Positions 53,773 through 64,000 of a stretch of 64,000 nucleotides of DNA are shown piece by piece. The stretch lies in the NCBI RefSeq assembly GCF_907164915.1, contig NC_061869.1, forward strand, positions 39,246,840 to 39,310,839. Direction: 5' to 3'. The stretch is from Impatiens glandulifera. Its lineage: Eukaryota; Streptophyta; Magnoliopsida; Ericales; Balsaminaceae. A program made the position numbers and the translations under genes. The notes under the pieces were generated by a model. The model saw nothing but the letters and a program-made list of their open reading frames with translations, ran no database searches and was not told where the DNA came from. Every line of letters begins with the position of its first letter. Position 1 is the first letter of the stretch.

Positions 53773-56700
53773 ATGAATATAGTGATATGGAACATAAGGG
53801 GACTTAATGACCCTCTAAAATACAAAGAAATCAAGAGGATCATTGATATCCAGAAGATCACTATTAAGGGTATTCTTGAGAGAAAAGTCAAAAGACGGAA
53901 CGTTGGGAAGGTTAACAAGTTGTGTATTGATAGAAACTGGGAAATCATTCACAACTCAATTGACAAAACGGGCAGAATCTGGGTTACTGGGATAACAAAG
54001 TTGCTGAGGTTAGGGCTCTCTTTTTGAATGATCAAGCAATCCTGGTGGAGGTCAAAGACAAAATCACAAGAATCATGTTTAATCTTTTTACTGTTTATGC
54101 TAGCAATTCAAGCACTAACAGAAGACTCCTCTAGAATTGTCTTAGAAACTGGATCGATAGTGATAAATCTTGGGCTGTCCTTGGTGATTACAACGTAACT
54201 AGAAACAAATCTGATCGTAGCCTAGAATCTGAAATAACTCGGGATATGATTGACTTTAATGACTGTATCTGAGATATGGGTTGTATCGAGCCTACCAATT
54301 TTGGGAATTTCTTCACTTGGTCTTTTACGAGATGGAATGAGCAAATTAGAAGAAGTAGAATTGATAGATGTCTGGTAAATGAGAACTGGATTAATTAGTT
54401 TCCGAGAAGTCAACTTCATGTTCTGAATCCGGGTATATCTGATCACTGCCCGATTAAATTGTTCTGGGAAAAGGAAGAAAGGTTCAAAAGGCCCTTTAAA
54501 ATTTTCAATTTCTGGATGGAAAATGACAAATTCAAGGGTATTCTCAAAAGTGTATGGTCTATAGATGTCAGGGGATCCAACATGTACAGAGTTTCTGATA
54601 AGCTTAAACTCCCGAAGAATTATCTCCAAAGCTTTGACAAGAAGAAGTTCAGCAATATCTCCAATAGAGTTTTGGTTGCTAGAGAAGAACTGGAAAAAGT
54701 TCAGAAAATGTTATTAAGGGATTAAAATTATGAACAACTCAATGAAACAGAAAGAGATGCACTTGAAAATTTCAGGAAACCGAGTCTTCTTGAAGAGAAT
54801 TTTATTAAACAAAAATCAAGACAGAGCTGGCTCTTGTTGGGTGACAAAAATACAGCTTTCTTCTATAGAAAATGTAAGGCTAGAAACATGAGAAACAATG
54901 TATACAGACTGAAGAATGATGATGGAGAATATGTTTAGGATCAAAAGGGTGTACAAGAATTGGCTATCGATTTCTATAAGAATCTTATGGGTACAAGAAA
55001 GCAACATCAAAGTCACATGAATACCTTGTATTAGATTATTGATAGGAAAATTTCTACAGAAGATAGTCGCGAGTTAATAAGGGTGGTCATGAGGGTTGAG
55101 GTTAAAAAAGGTCTGTTTAGTATTGATATGAATAAAAGCCCGAGTTCTGTTGGGTTTAATGCATAGTTCTTTAAAGACAATTGGTCGGTTGTGGGTAAAG
55201 ACGTTACTGATGGGGTTCTGGATTTTTTCAAAAACAAGAAGATGTTAAAGCAATGGAATACAACGATCCTAACCCTGATCCCCAAAACTGCGGTACCCGA
55301 GAAAGTACAAGATTTCAGACCAATTTCCTGTTGCAATGTGATTTATAAAATAATTTCAAAAATCATTTCTAAACGATTTAAAAATGTCATAGGAAAAATT
55401 ATAAATCTTAACCAATCTGTATTCATCCCCGGTAGGACAATCTCTCATAATATTCTTCTCATGTAGAGCCTTTTAAAAGGCTACGAAAATAAGAAAATAT
55501 CCCTGAGAGTGGATTTCAAAATAGATATCAAGAAAGTTTTCGAGTCGGTTAGATGGGAAACCATTCGAGACTTTCTAGTTGTATCTGCTTTTCCTATAAT
55601 TTTTATTGATTGGATTATGAAGTGCGTTTCATCATCCTGCTTGGTTGTTAGCGTCAATGGAGTACACAGAGGCTATTTCAAGGGTGAAAACGGGGTAAGG
55701 CAAGGGGACCCCCACTCTTCTTACCTTTTCGTAGCTATCATGGCGATCTTTGAGAGCATTTTAACGATGTTCCGAAAGAATCGTCCATACATCTTTCATC
55801 CATTCTGTGAGGTAGAGGAGGTAACCCATTTATGTTTTGTTGACAATTTGTTCATTCTAACGCACGCAGACATTGATTACATTCAAACTATTAGGGCTGC
55901 ACTAATATTATTTTCTAAGGTTACAAGTTTAACTATTAATGATAGAAAAAGTGTGGCATTTTATGGAGGCGTGAATGAAGAAACGAAGCAGGACATCTTA
56001 AACATCATGGGCATCAAGGAAGGAAGTTTTCCCGTAAGGTACTTAGGAATTTCGTTAACCGCGAAGCAGATCGAGATCTCACACTACAAGACGCATATTG
56101 AAAAGGTAAAAAACACGAAATATGGTTGGGCAGCGAAAAAACTTTCTTATGCAGGGAGGATCGAACTTATCAAAACTGTGGTCATGGGCATAGTTGGCTA
56201 CTGGGTGTAGCAAATGGTCATTCCAAAGAAGGTAATGAAGGAGCGCAATACATTGATGAGGAACTTTATTTGGGGCAGTAGCGGAAGAGGAGGAAAAAAA
56301 ATCAAATGGACCGCTCTCTGCAAACCGAAGCACGAGGGAGGCATCGGCTTGAAGAACTATATCAAGTGGAACAAGGCTCTCACCTTCAAGCATATGTGGG
56401 CTTTAGAGCGTAATCAGGAGTCACTATGGATCAAATGAGTGCATACAAGGTTTATGAAATACGAAACCAACATCTGTACCTACAAAATTCATTAAGGTTT
56501 GAGCTGGTCTCTAAAAAAGATTCTTAAATTAAGAAGAGATATTACAGATCTTTATGACATCCGGGTAGGGACAGGAAAGGCACTCTATTCTGGCACGACC
56601 CCTGGTTCGAAAACCAACCTATCATCCACAAGGAGGAGTTTCAAAATACCCGCATCAGAAGTGACTGCACAGAAGCGAAAATCAGAGACATTAAAGACGG

Positions 56701-57280
56701 GAATTGGGACTCACTCATGAGAAGAAATTTAAAAGGACAGATGATACTTGATCATATAAGTAACATACAACTACACGACAAACCGAATATTTATGAATGG
56801 AAAGCTGAGGACAATGAGAAGCTGGTATCGAAGAAAATATGGGAGGTAACCCGGGAAAAAGCACAGAAAGTAGAATGTGCTCCTCTTGTATGGTCAACAA
56901 AGATTATCCCTAGACATAAGTTCATCATATGGCTCGTCTTCTGGGAAAGACTCAGCACTTGTAATCGTATAAGCAAGTATATGAGCATCTCGGACACGAG
57001 TTGTCTTCTATGTAGAGGAAATGAAGAAACCATATATCACTTATTCGGGAGCTGCTGTATTACTTCAGAGCTTTGGGACAAATTCTATAAAAGCCTGGAG
57101 CTGATCAGTTTCTCGAGCGAATGGAATGAAATCAAAGATGCAACACTACTCAAAGCCAATGGAAATAGATTTGCAACAAGCGTGTTCAAGTGTGGCTTTG
57201 TAGCAGTGGTGTATAACATTTGGCAAGAACGGAATGTAAGGGTATATAGTAGAACCCATAGGAGCGTTGAAGAGTTATGA
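53773..57280 (+). pseudogene. LINE-1 copy 2, ORF2 (endonuclease, RT, zinc-binding end)
   Basis: Begins 'MNIVIWNIRGLNDP' (endonuclease), with 'VLGDYNVTRNK' at about 54178 and 'GISDHCPIKLF' near 54438-54466. RT pieces are 'WNTTILTLIPKT' (55255), 'QDFRPISCCNVIYKIISK' (55310-55360), 'GVRQGDPHSSYLF' (55695-55730) and 'CFVDNLFI' (55838). The second Asp of the RT catalytic pair is Asn. The C-terminal 'CLLCRGNEETIYHLFGSCC' (57005-57060) is the zinc-binding domain found at the end of plant LINE proteins. Multiple stops and shifts, mainly in the first half. Confidence 0.87.
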
Positions 57281-57869
57281 AAAGATATTGTATCGGATTG
57301 CAGCGCCCTCACGGGAACGTGAATAAGAATTTCAAGCACGGAGCAGAACTGGAATATCTGTAGGAACTAGAATTTACTGTTTTTTAAACTCACTAGAATT
57401 GAAAGTATTGTAATTAGATAATTCATTTACATTTTTAGCTTTGTAGCTTTTATTCAGAATGTTACGACTTCAAAATCATTCAAGGCCTGTCTAGAATGAT
57501 CTCTTAAACTCGTGATTTTTTTTTCTATTTTTGGGAATTTTTAATAAAATAACGCGAAGTCATATTTTTCAACAAAAATGTTAGAGGATTAGCTTATAAA
57601 GGTTGGGAGTGATTTGCATCCAAGGATAAACCAAAATGAAATTATCACTAAAATGAAATATAAATTGTCTAAATTGAAAAGTAAAATAATCTCGAAAGAG
57701 GTCGGCAAATCCTCATTAATAGTGTATTGTCATATCTGCCTACATACATGATGTTGTTATTCATTATTCCCATGAGTGTGGCTGTGAAATTGGAGAGAAT
57801 AATGTGTAAGTTTCAATGAGGATCTTCTAACTCATGGTTTTATCATATAGTTAGTTAGGATAAGGTTAA

Positions 57870-58380
57870 ATATTTTAAAGATCAAGAAGGTCTAGATATT
57901 TGAGATCTTATTTATTTTAATAAGACTCTTTTATCAAAATGGTGTAGTAGATTTACAATGAAACTGAATAATTTACGGGCATCGATAATAAGATGTAAGT
58001 ATGGTAATGATTTGTCTATTTGGTTCATCAAAATGTCTAATTATTCATTAGGGTATAGAATTTGGAGGAGAATTTATTATATATAGAAAAGTTTTCGTGA
58101 GTAGTGTAGATTCATTATGGGGATGGTTTTCGATTAGATTTTAGTACGATATTTGGTGTAGTGTCAAAAGTCTAACTACGATGTATTTTGAGTTTTCTTC
58201 CATTGCTATATGTAGAAATGTCACAGTTAAGGACATGTTGGATCATTGGTCTAGTGGTTTCGCTAGCCGAATTAAATATATAAGGAAATTAAACATTATG
58301 GAGACTTCGTCGCATAATAGAATTTTACTTTTGGTAGAACACAAAAAAGTGTCGTTGTTTGAACAAGACTCTATGCATTG
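57870..58380 (+). pseudogene. Older LINE RT fragment
   Basis: A plus-strand translation with stops reads 'DQEGLDI', 'FNKTLLSKWCSRF' (57920-57957), 'IIRCKYG', 'LGYRIWRRIYYI' (58050-58085) and 'CRFIMGM' (58110). This follows the plant LINE pattern after the RT domain: 'GLGIRDL...NKALLLKW.WRF' and 'SLGYSLWR'. It is a different, more decayed family from the two LINE copies to its left. Confidence 0.6.
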
Positions 58381-58551
58381 AAAAAATATGGATAGTTTAT
58401 ATGTGGGACATTGCTACAAATTTGTACGCGTTTAAAAACGTAAGCTCCGAAAAACGATTTTTTCGACGGGAAATTGTTTAAAAATCAGTTTGTGACTAAA
58501 CAATCGTCACCTAAATTTTCTTACAAAATTAAGAAAAATAAATAAATTAGG

Positions 58552-59360
58552 ATCCATTGAGCAAAGATAGGTTGTAATTATATAATAGTATCTAAAAGCA
58601 TATCTTGGGGACGTTCTAAAGCGCTCATGGTATCATTATGAATATACAAACCAAAGTTGTGAAAGCCTAGCAATATACATGCCCAGTTGAGATGTGATAT
58701 GATTGCATCACGATGTCTAAGGACATGATCTAATAGATCATTGTATCGAGTAGTTGGATCATAGTATCTTACCATAAACATGGTTGCATGCGCAACATCG
58801 CCAACTATGAGAAATCCACCAATCCACATGTGATGTGTGAACAATGACAGTTGTGTACTATAGTCAGTAGCTAGATATGGGCAAGGGGGCATGTAATACA
58901 TATGGTGAGCTACAACAATGGTTAAAGAACCTAACATAGCTAGGTTAAGAGATAATTGAGCATGCCATGACGTTGTTAGGATATCATATAGGCCTTTATG
59001 ATTCTAGCCTGTAAATGGGCCTTTATGAGCTTCTAAAATATCTCTTAAGCCATGACCAATACCCCAGTTGGTCCTATACATGTGACCCGCGATCAGGAAA
59101 AGGATTGCAATAGCTAAATGATGGTGTGCAATATCGATTAACCATAGACCACCAGTTACTGGATCAAATCCTCCGCGAAAAGTAAAAAAATATGCATATT
59201 TTATCCAATTCAAGGTGAAAAATGGAGTTGCTCCCTCAGAAAAACTGGGATAAAGTTGAGCCAAAAGATCCCAATTCCAAATAAATTCATGAGGAAGCTG
59301 TATCTCTTGAGGATCTACTCCAGCGTTTAGAAATTGGTTAATCGGTAAAGATACATGGCA
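58552..59360 (-). pseudogene. psaA: Plastid psaA fragment in nuclear DNA (NUPT)
   Basis: The minus strand encodes a middle portion of photosystem I P700 apoprotein A1: '[19 protein letters not shown]' (59360-59305), '[17 protein letters not shown]', '[19 protein letters not shown]', '[10 protein letters not shown]', then after an in-frame TAG (about 59010) '[13 protein letters not shown]', '[14 protein letters not shown]', '[11 protein letters not shown]' and '[12 protein letters not shown]'-like text with small changes. It covers roughly residues 240-510 of about 750. There are stops and many C-to-T type changes. It is a dead plastid insertion, clearly older than the copia elements. Confidence 0.92.
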
Positions 59361-59435
59361 TGTAGAAAAATAACGCATTTGGAAAAGAGATTTTTAGGGT
59401 TCGATACATAGTTACACGGGCTTTGACGCTATGTC

Positions 59436-59765
59436 TAAAATACTTTTTAAATATAATAATAATTTTAAGTATAATAATATATATTATTATTTACAAATAA
59501 ATAAACTGAGAAATAATGGGAATTAAAATTATTATATTCATAAATTAATTTTATGATTCTAAATAAATAAACCCATGAAATTTATAGTTTTATATTGAGA
59601 ACACACAAATTAAATCAAATATTTAAAAAATAAATCCAAAATTTATTTTTACTAAAATTATTATGTTTATTTTTTTTATTTTTATAAAATGGTCCAAAGT
59701 CATTTAAATGAAAATAAGAAAAATAATATAAAATAGAAACAAATAGTGAGTTGTGGGTTGATCAG
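59436..59765 (+). repeat. AT-rich direct repeat, left copy
   Basis: About 330 bp sharing 'ggaattaaaatt.ttatattcataaa.taattttat' and 'tttttataaaatgg.ccaaa' with 62735-63045 in the same orientation, at perhaps 75-80 percent identity. It ends in 'gagttgtgggttg', against 'gagttgttg' in the other copy. Nature unknown. Confidence 0.65.
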
Positions 59766-60690
59766 CGAACTTCATTTTCAACCTCCCCGTTGCCGTAAAT
59801 CATGTGGTTTTTTTGTGATATCTTTGGGCTTGTCAAAATAAACTCTGGGCCTTAAAGTGTCTTTCCTTAGACATACTCGGAGTATATTTGGTTGAATCGA
59901 TACACTTTTATTCATGCCTTTAGCAAATCTGACAAAAGTCTAGGCGAACAATAAGTGGTGATTTCAATATCTCAACCATTATAAGTGTCTTTTTCACAAT
60001 CTCTTTTCCTATGACCAGGGTATATCTTATAGAATCAACATACTTTTTTTCTTGTGTTTAGCAATTCGGACAAGAGTCTAAGTTGAACAATAAGTGGTTA
60101 TTTGAATATCTTAACCAAAATAGTCTTGTTTAATACAAGTTCTTGTATTTTCCTATTTTTTAAAGGCATTGAGTTCTCACGAATAACCTCCATTAGACAT
60201 GAATTGCCTCTATGGACAACAATGTTTCCGAATTTGGGCATTTTGACTTTTCCATGATCTTTTCCAACAAGGTTTTATAATCTCCGTAAGACTTTCGAGC
60301 GAGTTCAATCGGATAGTACTCTATTTGTATTTCAAGACTTACTTTGGTTTCTTTTGAGAGAGTTAAGGAAACAGTTGACATTTTTTTATCCTTACTTATT
60401 TTATAAATTCTCGTTTCACTCTTCGTGTTCTTTTCTTTATTCATCATTTATTAGAGGGATCAAAATGTCAGCACTTGTCTCAATGTAATCAGAATCAATT
60501 GATTGAAAATATTTGATCGTTTTCAATGTCCCTAGTTTTTTTTTGGGAAAAATGTCCCTAGTTTTAGTGTTAGGCTCTAACGTTTCACCTAGTTAAGGTT
60601 ATCTTTTTACTTAAGCTAAAACTTCATCATTTTTAATCATCATTTTTATTTTAGTAAAAATACCCCAAGTGTTGAAATAGGGGTTTTGTG
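59766..60690. other. Non-coding stretch, one doubtful frame
   Basis: Two diffuse direct repeats ('gtgtctttcc', 'caaaagtctaggcgaacaataagtgg' near 59932 and 'caagagtctaagttgaacaataagtgg' near 60070) suggest an old local duplication of about 135 bp. A minus-strand frame at 60447-60193 is Lys/Glu-rich and starts 'MMNKEKNTKSETRIYKISK'. It resembles nothing I know and I do not call it a gene. Confidence 0.4.
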
Positions 60691-61045
60691 TTTTTTGTTT
60701 TATTATAATTGGAATCGAACCCATGATAAGTTGCTTACGTCTTCTCATAAAAGAGAAATCAGGCCCAAAGTAATTCTAGTTACAAATACATGAAATTGAA
60801 ATTATCCTTGTTGTGATGCCCATAGTGTTGACATGTGAGGTTTTATTTTTGGACATCGAACCCATGACAAGTTGCCTATGTATTCTCATAAAAGGAGAGA
60901 TCAGGTCCAGCGTAGTTCCACTTACAATAAAAATGATTTTTTTTTTGTTTTATTGGGGACTGAACATCGTGAGAGGCTGCCTACGTACTCTCATAATAGG
61001 AGAAAATCAGGTTCGACATAGTTCATTCTACAATATAAGTCATAT
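60690..61045 (+). repeat. Three-copy tandem repeat with 'tgcctacgta' motif
   Basis: Three imperfect units of about 120 bp share 'gaacccatgacaagttgcctacgtattctcataaaaggagaaatcaggtc..acgtagttc'. Centres are near 60745, 60885 and 60985. Similar 'tgcctacgta...tcaggt...gtagttc' strings are, from memory, common in dispersed repeats of asterid genomes. Confidence 0.65.
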
Positions 61046-62734
61046 TATCTCTATTGTGAAATGTCTTCCTCTTTTGGCCTTATGTTTCTTACTTCTGATG
61101 TTTTTGACTTCCCTTTAATTAGGGCATCAAGAAGCCCTGTGTTGCGCTAGTTCGTCCCTTTGACTAGTTGAATGTACAGATGCTTTTGAGATGAGTAGTG
61201 GTGATGTAGTACATGCTCTAGTAGGTGAATAGGTTTTTGTCTTCAAAGCTTGTTCAGTTTTGGTACCTGTATTCCATCCTTGAGGCATGCCTTGTACTGT
61301 CGGTTCTTTCTTTTTTATTATTCAACAATGACTTTCTTCCCCTCTCGGATCTACTGTAAACTTAGTATCTCAAGAGTGACTTACCAAGCTTCCTCGTCAT
61401 ATGAGGTGTACCATGATTCTACCAGAACCTCATCTTTGGGTTCACGTGTCGTATGAGTGGCTCGTGTAGTCCAGTAACAAGGAAATTTTCTCATTGAGAT
61501 TGTCCACTTGGATCCCCTATATAACGTCGGTGGAAGTTTACTTTTCAACCATTGGTATGAGCGGAACATTGGATGATGCAAACTACAATGTCAGCTCTCC
61601 GTCAAACATCATACGAATAAAACGACTAGTACTATGATCTTGTGTTCGGCCTGTTGTGAATATATTAAGTAGTGGAACCATTGAAAAGAATGAGTCCAAA
61701 AACAATTAGTAGGGACAAGTGGTGTCACCCTTATGCACGTATGTGTCCTAACCTTATAGGCGTCCAATTTCCGATTAATTTTAAAATATGTTGTGCTTCG
61801 ATGTAAGATAAACATTAATAACTCAAAAGGGAAAAAAATAATTTAAGAAACTATGTTATAAATTTAGTTTAGGTCCTTCATTATTCGTTTGCTCATTTTT
61901 TTCTAGCTCTGGCCTACTATGTGTTGTTTTCTTCGTAATGTTCGTTAGATTGTTAGCCTTTTTGAGTGAGTTTATTAACCTCGTTGATAACACTTTAATC
62001 TCCTAGTCTATGTGGCTTCGATATTATATTTGTGTAATAAAGACTCAAAGACAACAACTCGTTATGTTAGGCACTTTAATCTTCCCTTTTATTTTCAAAC
62101 GTATTTTAGAATGTACTTTAGGACGCCTATCTCATCTATATTCATACATGAATTTAATATACATAAATATATATATATATGGTTTTGTTGCTTTGGCACG
62201 ACAAGCCAACGACTTGGTAGAAATGACTTTTTAGATTTTCGTTTTTAAGTTATGAGTGGCTTAAGAGAAGAGTATGTCCGCAAACAAGGAAAGTCCTTAG
62301 ACTGTCAATGCAAGTGGGACTCTTCAATTTGGACATTTCTCATCACCGCTGTTTCAAAATCCCTCAATTTTAAGAGTATAGGTTATTTGAAAAAAAATGG
62401 TTAATCCAAGGTTTTTCCTAGGATATACTCACCGAACAAATTCACACAAAAGCATTCTAAGCAAGTAAAGATTGTCATTCCACATTTACGAATCTTAGCA
62501 CCTAAAAATATAGGTGTATAGGTGACGTTGCACAACGCACACCGTACGCTATCTGAACATAAATAAGTTTATGCACATCCAAGAAGACAAAAATCTAGGT
62601 CTTTAATACCATGTAAGTGTAAAATATATTTTTCTAAAAATGGATGGCTAAAATATTATTTTCATGTTAAGCATAAAAAATTTTCAGTAGAAAACTGTAC
62701 GCATTTATTTATTTGTCAATTTCTATCCAATCTA
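61046..62734. other. Non-coding stretch without recognised features
   Basis: Short frames only, none protein-like. No terminal repeats or known motifs were found. Its sequence is less AT-rich than its flanks, which would fit an old decayed element. Confidence 0.4.
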
Positions 62735-63045
62735 AAATACTAAGTAAATAGAATAATCATTTTGAGTATAATAATTATTATTATTCATAAATAAATAAAT
62801 AAAGTGTGAGAAAATAAAGGGAATTAAAATTTATTATATTCATAAACTAATTTTACTATTCTAAATAAATCAACCCACGATTTTAGAGTGGTATATTCAG
62901 GATACAAAAATTAAATCAAATATTCTAAAATTAAATCCAAAATTTAATTTATTAAAAAAAATTTATTTTTATAAAATGATTCAAATACATTGAAATAAAA
63001 TAAAATAAAATAAAATAATAAAGAAACTGCGAGTTGTTGTCTTTT
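62735..63045 (+). repeat. AT-rich direct repeat, right copy
   Basis: Partner of 59436-59765, ending in an (AAAT)n-like tract 'aaataaaataaaataaaataa' at about 62996-63015. Confidence 0.65.
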
Positions 63046-63303
63046 TTTGGTGATATTATTGGGATTCGTCCTTTTTCTAATTTCAAATTTTAACTGAATA
63101 AATTTAATTGAAAAAAAAATAATTATGCTAGTAGAGATTCTCAATTAATAATTTAAATTTATAAAAATTAAATAGGAAATAAAATATATAACCTCACACA
63201 CATAAAATGGAAAAAAATTAGATAAAAGCTCAAAAATTAAAAATTAAAAAATGTGAATATGATATTAACCTTCGCCTTTTTTTTCTTTTTTTATCGTCTT
63301 ATT

Positions 63304-63328
63304 TATATATATATATATATATATATAA
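63304..63328. repeat. (TA)n microsatellite
   Basis: About 25 bases of TA dinucleotides at the left edge of the tandem SINE-like repeat. Confidence 0.85.
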
Positions 63329-64000
63329 TGATGCTTAATTTTTAAAGTGTCCGGATTGCCGGGTCGAGCTGTGGTTAATTTGGATATTTATGTGAGATTA
63401 AATGGATACTTGGGTCGGATTGTAGGTTGACCCGCCCATAAACTTAAAACGGTTAAAATAAATTTAAAAATGTTATTTGTAGGTTTCGAACTTGCAACCT
63501 AACAAAACAAGTACAACCCTTTAACCAACTAGGCTAACAACACTTTATATTTAAAATTCAACACCAAATTTGGTAAACGCGGGATATTTTAACAATAAAA
63601 GTTCAAATTTTTAACTAACTAATTTATATATATATAATGATGCTTAATTTTTAAAGTGTCCGGATTGCCGGGTTGAAAGATGTGGTTAATTTGGATATTT
63701 ATGTGAGATTATATGGTTACTTGGGTCGGATTGTGGGTTGACCCGCCCATAAACTTAAAACGGATAAAAATAAATTTAAAAATGTTATTTGTAGGTTTCG
63801 AACTTAGAACCCAACAAAAACAAGTACAACCCATTAACCAAATTATTGGAACTTCTTTCATCGATTCAAAAAGAAAGATTCAACGAACTAGGCTAACAAC
63901 ACTTTATATTTAAGATTCAACACCAAATTTGATGAACGCGAGATATTTTAACATAAAAGTTCAAATTTTTAACTAACTAATTTATATATATATAATGATG
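63329..64000 (-). repeat. Tandem SINE-like repeat, at least two units
   Basis: Units of about 310 bp start at 'atgatgcttaatttttaaagtgtccgg' (63329 and 63638), and a third begins at the window end. On the minus strand each contains 'TAGCCTAGTTGG' and 'AAGTTCGAAACC' about 35-80 bp apart, close to the A and B boxes of a tRNA-type pol III promoter, so the unit may derive from a tRNA-related SINE. The second copy carries an insertion of about 43 bp ('attattggaacttctttcatc...') between these boxes. The array continues beyond the window. Confidence 0.55.

Larger units (their letters stand above)
52595..57574 (+). mobile_element. LINE-1 copy 2 (L1-like, 5 kb) inserted in MADS copy 2
   Basis: Flanked by a 17-bp duplication (52578-52594 and 57575-57591; aaaatgttagaggatta). 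The empty site in MADS copy 1 is at about 32750-32764. The element has two ORF regions and ends 'aataaaataacgcgaagtc' plus a short A/T tail. The ORF1 region looks short, so some 5' truncation is possible. Confidence 0.93.
33972..57635 (+). repeat. Segmental duplication, unit 2 (with insertions)
   Basis: Second copy of the block at 838-32808, in the same orientation directly after it. It carries LINE-1, Copia-B, a Mutator-like element and LINE-2, none of which is in unit 1, and these make up about 70 percent of its length. It keeps about 2 kb (CACTA 3' part and 48111-49001) that unit 1 lost to Copia-C. It lacks the TNP2 core that unit 1 keeps. Homology ends near 57635, just after the LINE-2 target duplication and the last MADS codons. 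Confidence 0.85.

Noticed and set aside
58552..59360. Functional photosystem I gene
   Set aside because: It is partial, has in-frame stops and sits among nuclear repeats.
63329..63640. Functional tRNA gene
   Set aside because: Only A-box and B-box like words are present. No cloverleaf could be drawn.

Overview
The window is nuclear DNA of a flowering plant, AT-rich and dominated by transposable elements. The evidence is Ty1/copia retrotransposons with plant-type tRNA-iMet primer sites, L1-like LINEs, CACTA (TNP2) and Mutator-like DNA transposons, two type I MADS-box genes and a decayed plastid psaA insert. The accessory proteins in the largest element look like a repeated family I recall from Lamiales (Gesneriaceae) genomes, so a Lamiales host is a guess. 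I see no tRNA, rRNA or CRISPR locus.

The backbone is a diverged tandem segmental duplication. Unit 1 runs about 838-32808 and unit 2 about 33972-57635. Each had the same order: non-coding DNA, a CACTA transposon, more non-coding DNA, a MADS-box gene. After the duplication each unit took different insertions, so six elements have a matching empty site in the other unit. Unit 1 received a CACTA MITE (1486-2015), an old minus-strand Sirevirus-like copia (Copia-C, 4641-27401), a solo LTR (28495-30445) and a foldback element (31051-31894). Unit 2 received LINE-1 (34092-38331), a TNT1-like copia (Copia-B, 39690-46055), a Mutator-like element (49873-51002) and LINE-2 (52595-57574), which interrupts the second MADS-box gene. 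The unit 1 MADS gene (32278-32823) is the only host gene with an intact reading frame.

The most interesting object is Copia-A (9338-22571), a young 13.2 kb Sirevirus-like copia nested in the reverse transcriptase of Copia-C. It has near-identical 1.25 kb LTRs and a TAATA target duplication. gag is open, but pol has four separate breaks, including loss of the protease active site. Between pol and the 3' LTR are three related genes (253, 252 and about 877 aa), each with its own TATA box about 100-120 bp upstream of its ATG. A decayed single copy of the same family sits in the same place in Copia-C.

From 57.6 kb on there is a LINE remnant, an inverted psaA fragment, low-complexity DNA with short direct repeats, and a tandem SINE-like repeat that runs off the end of the window.
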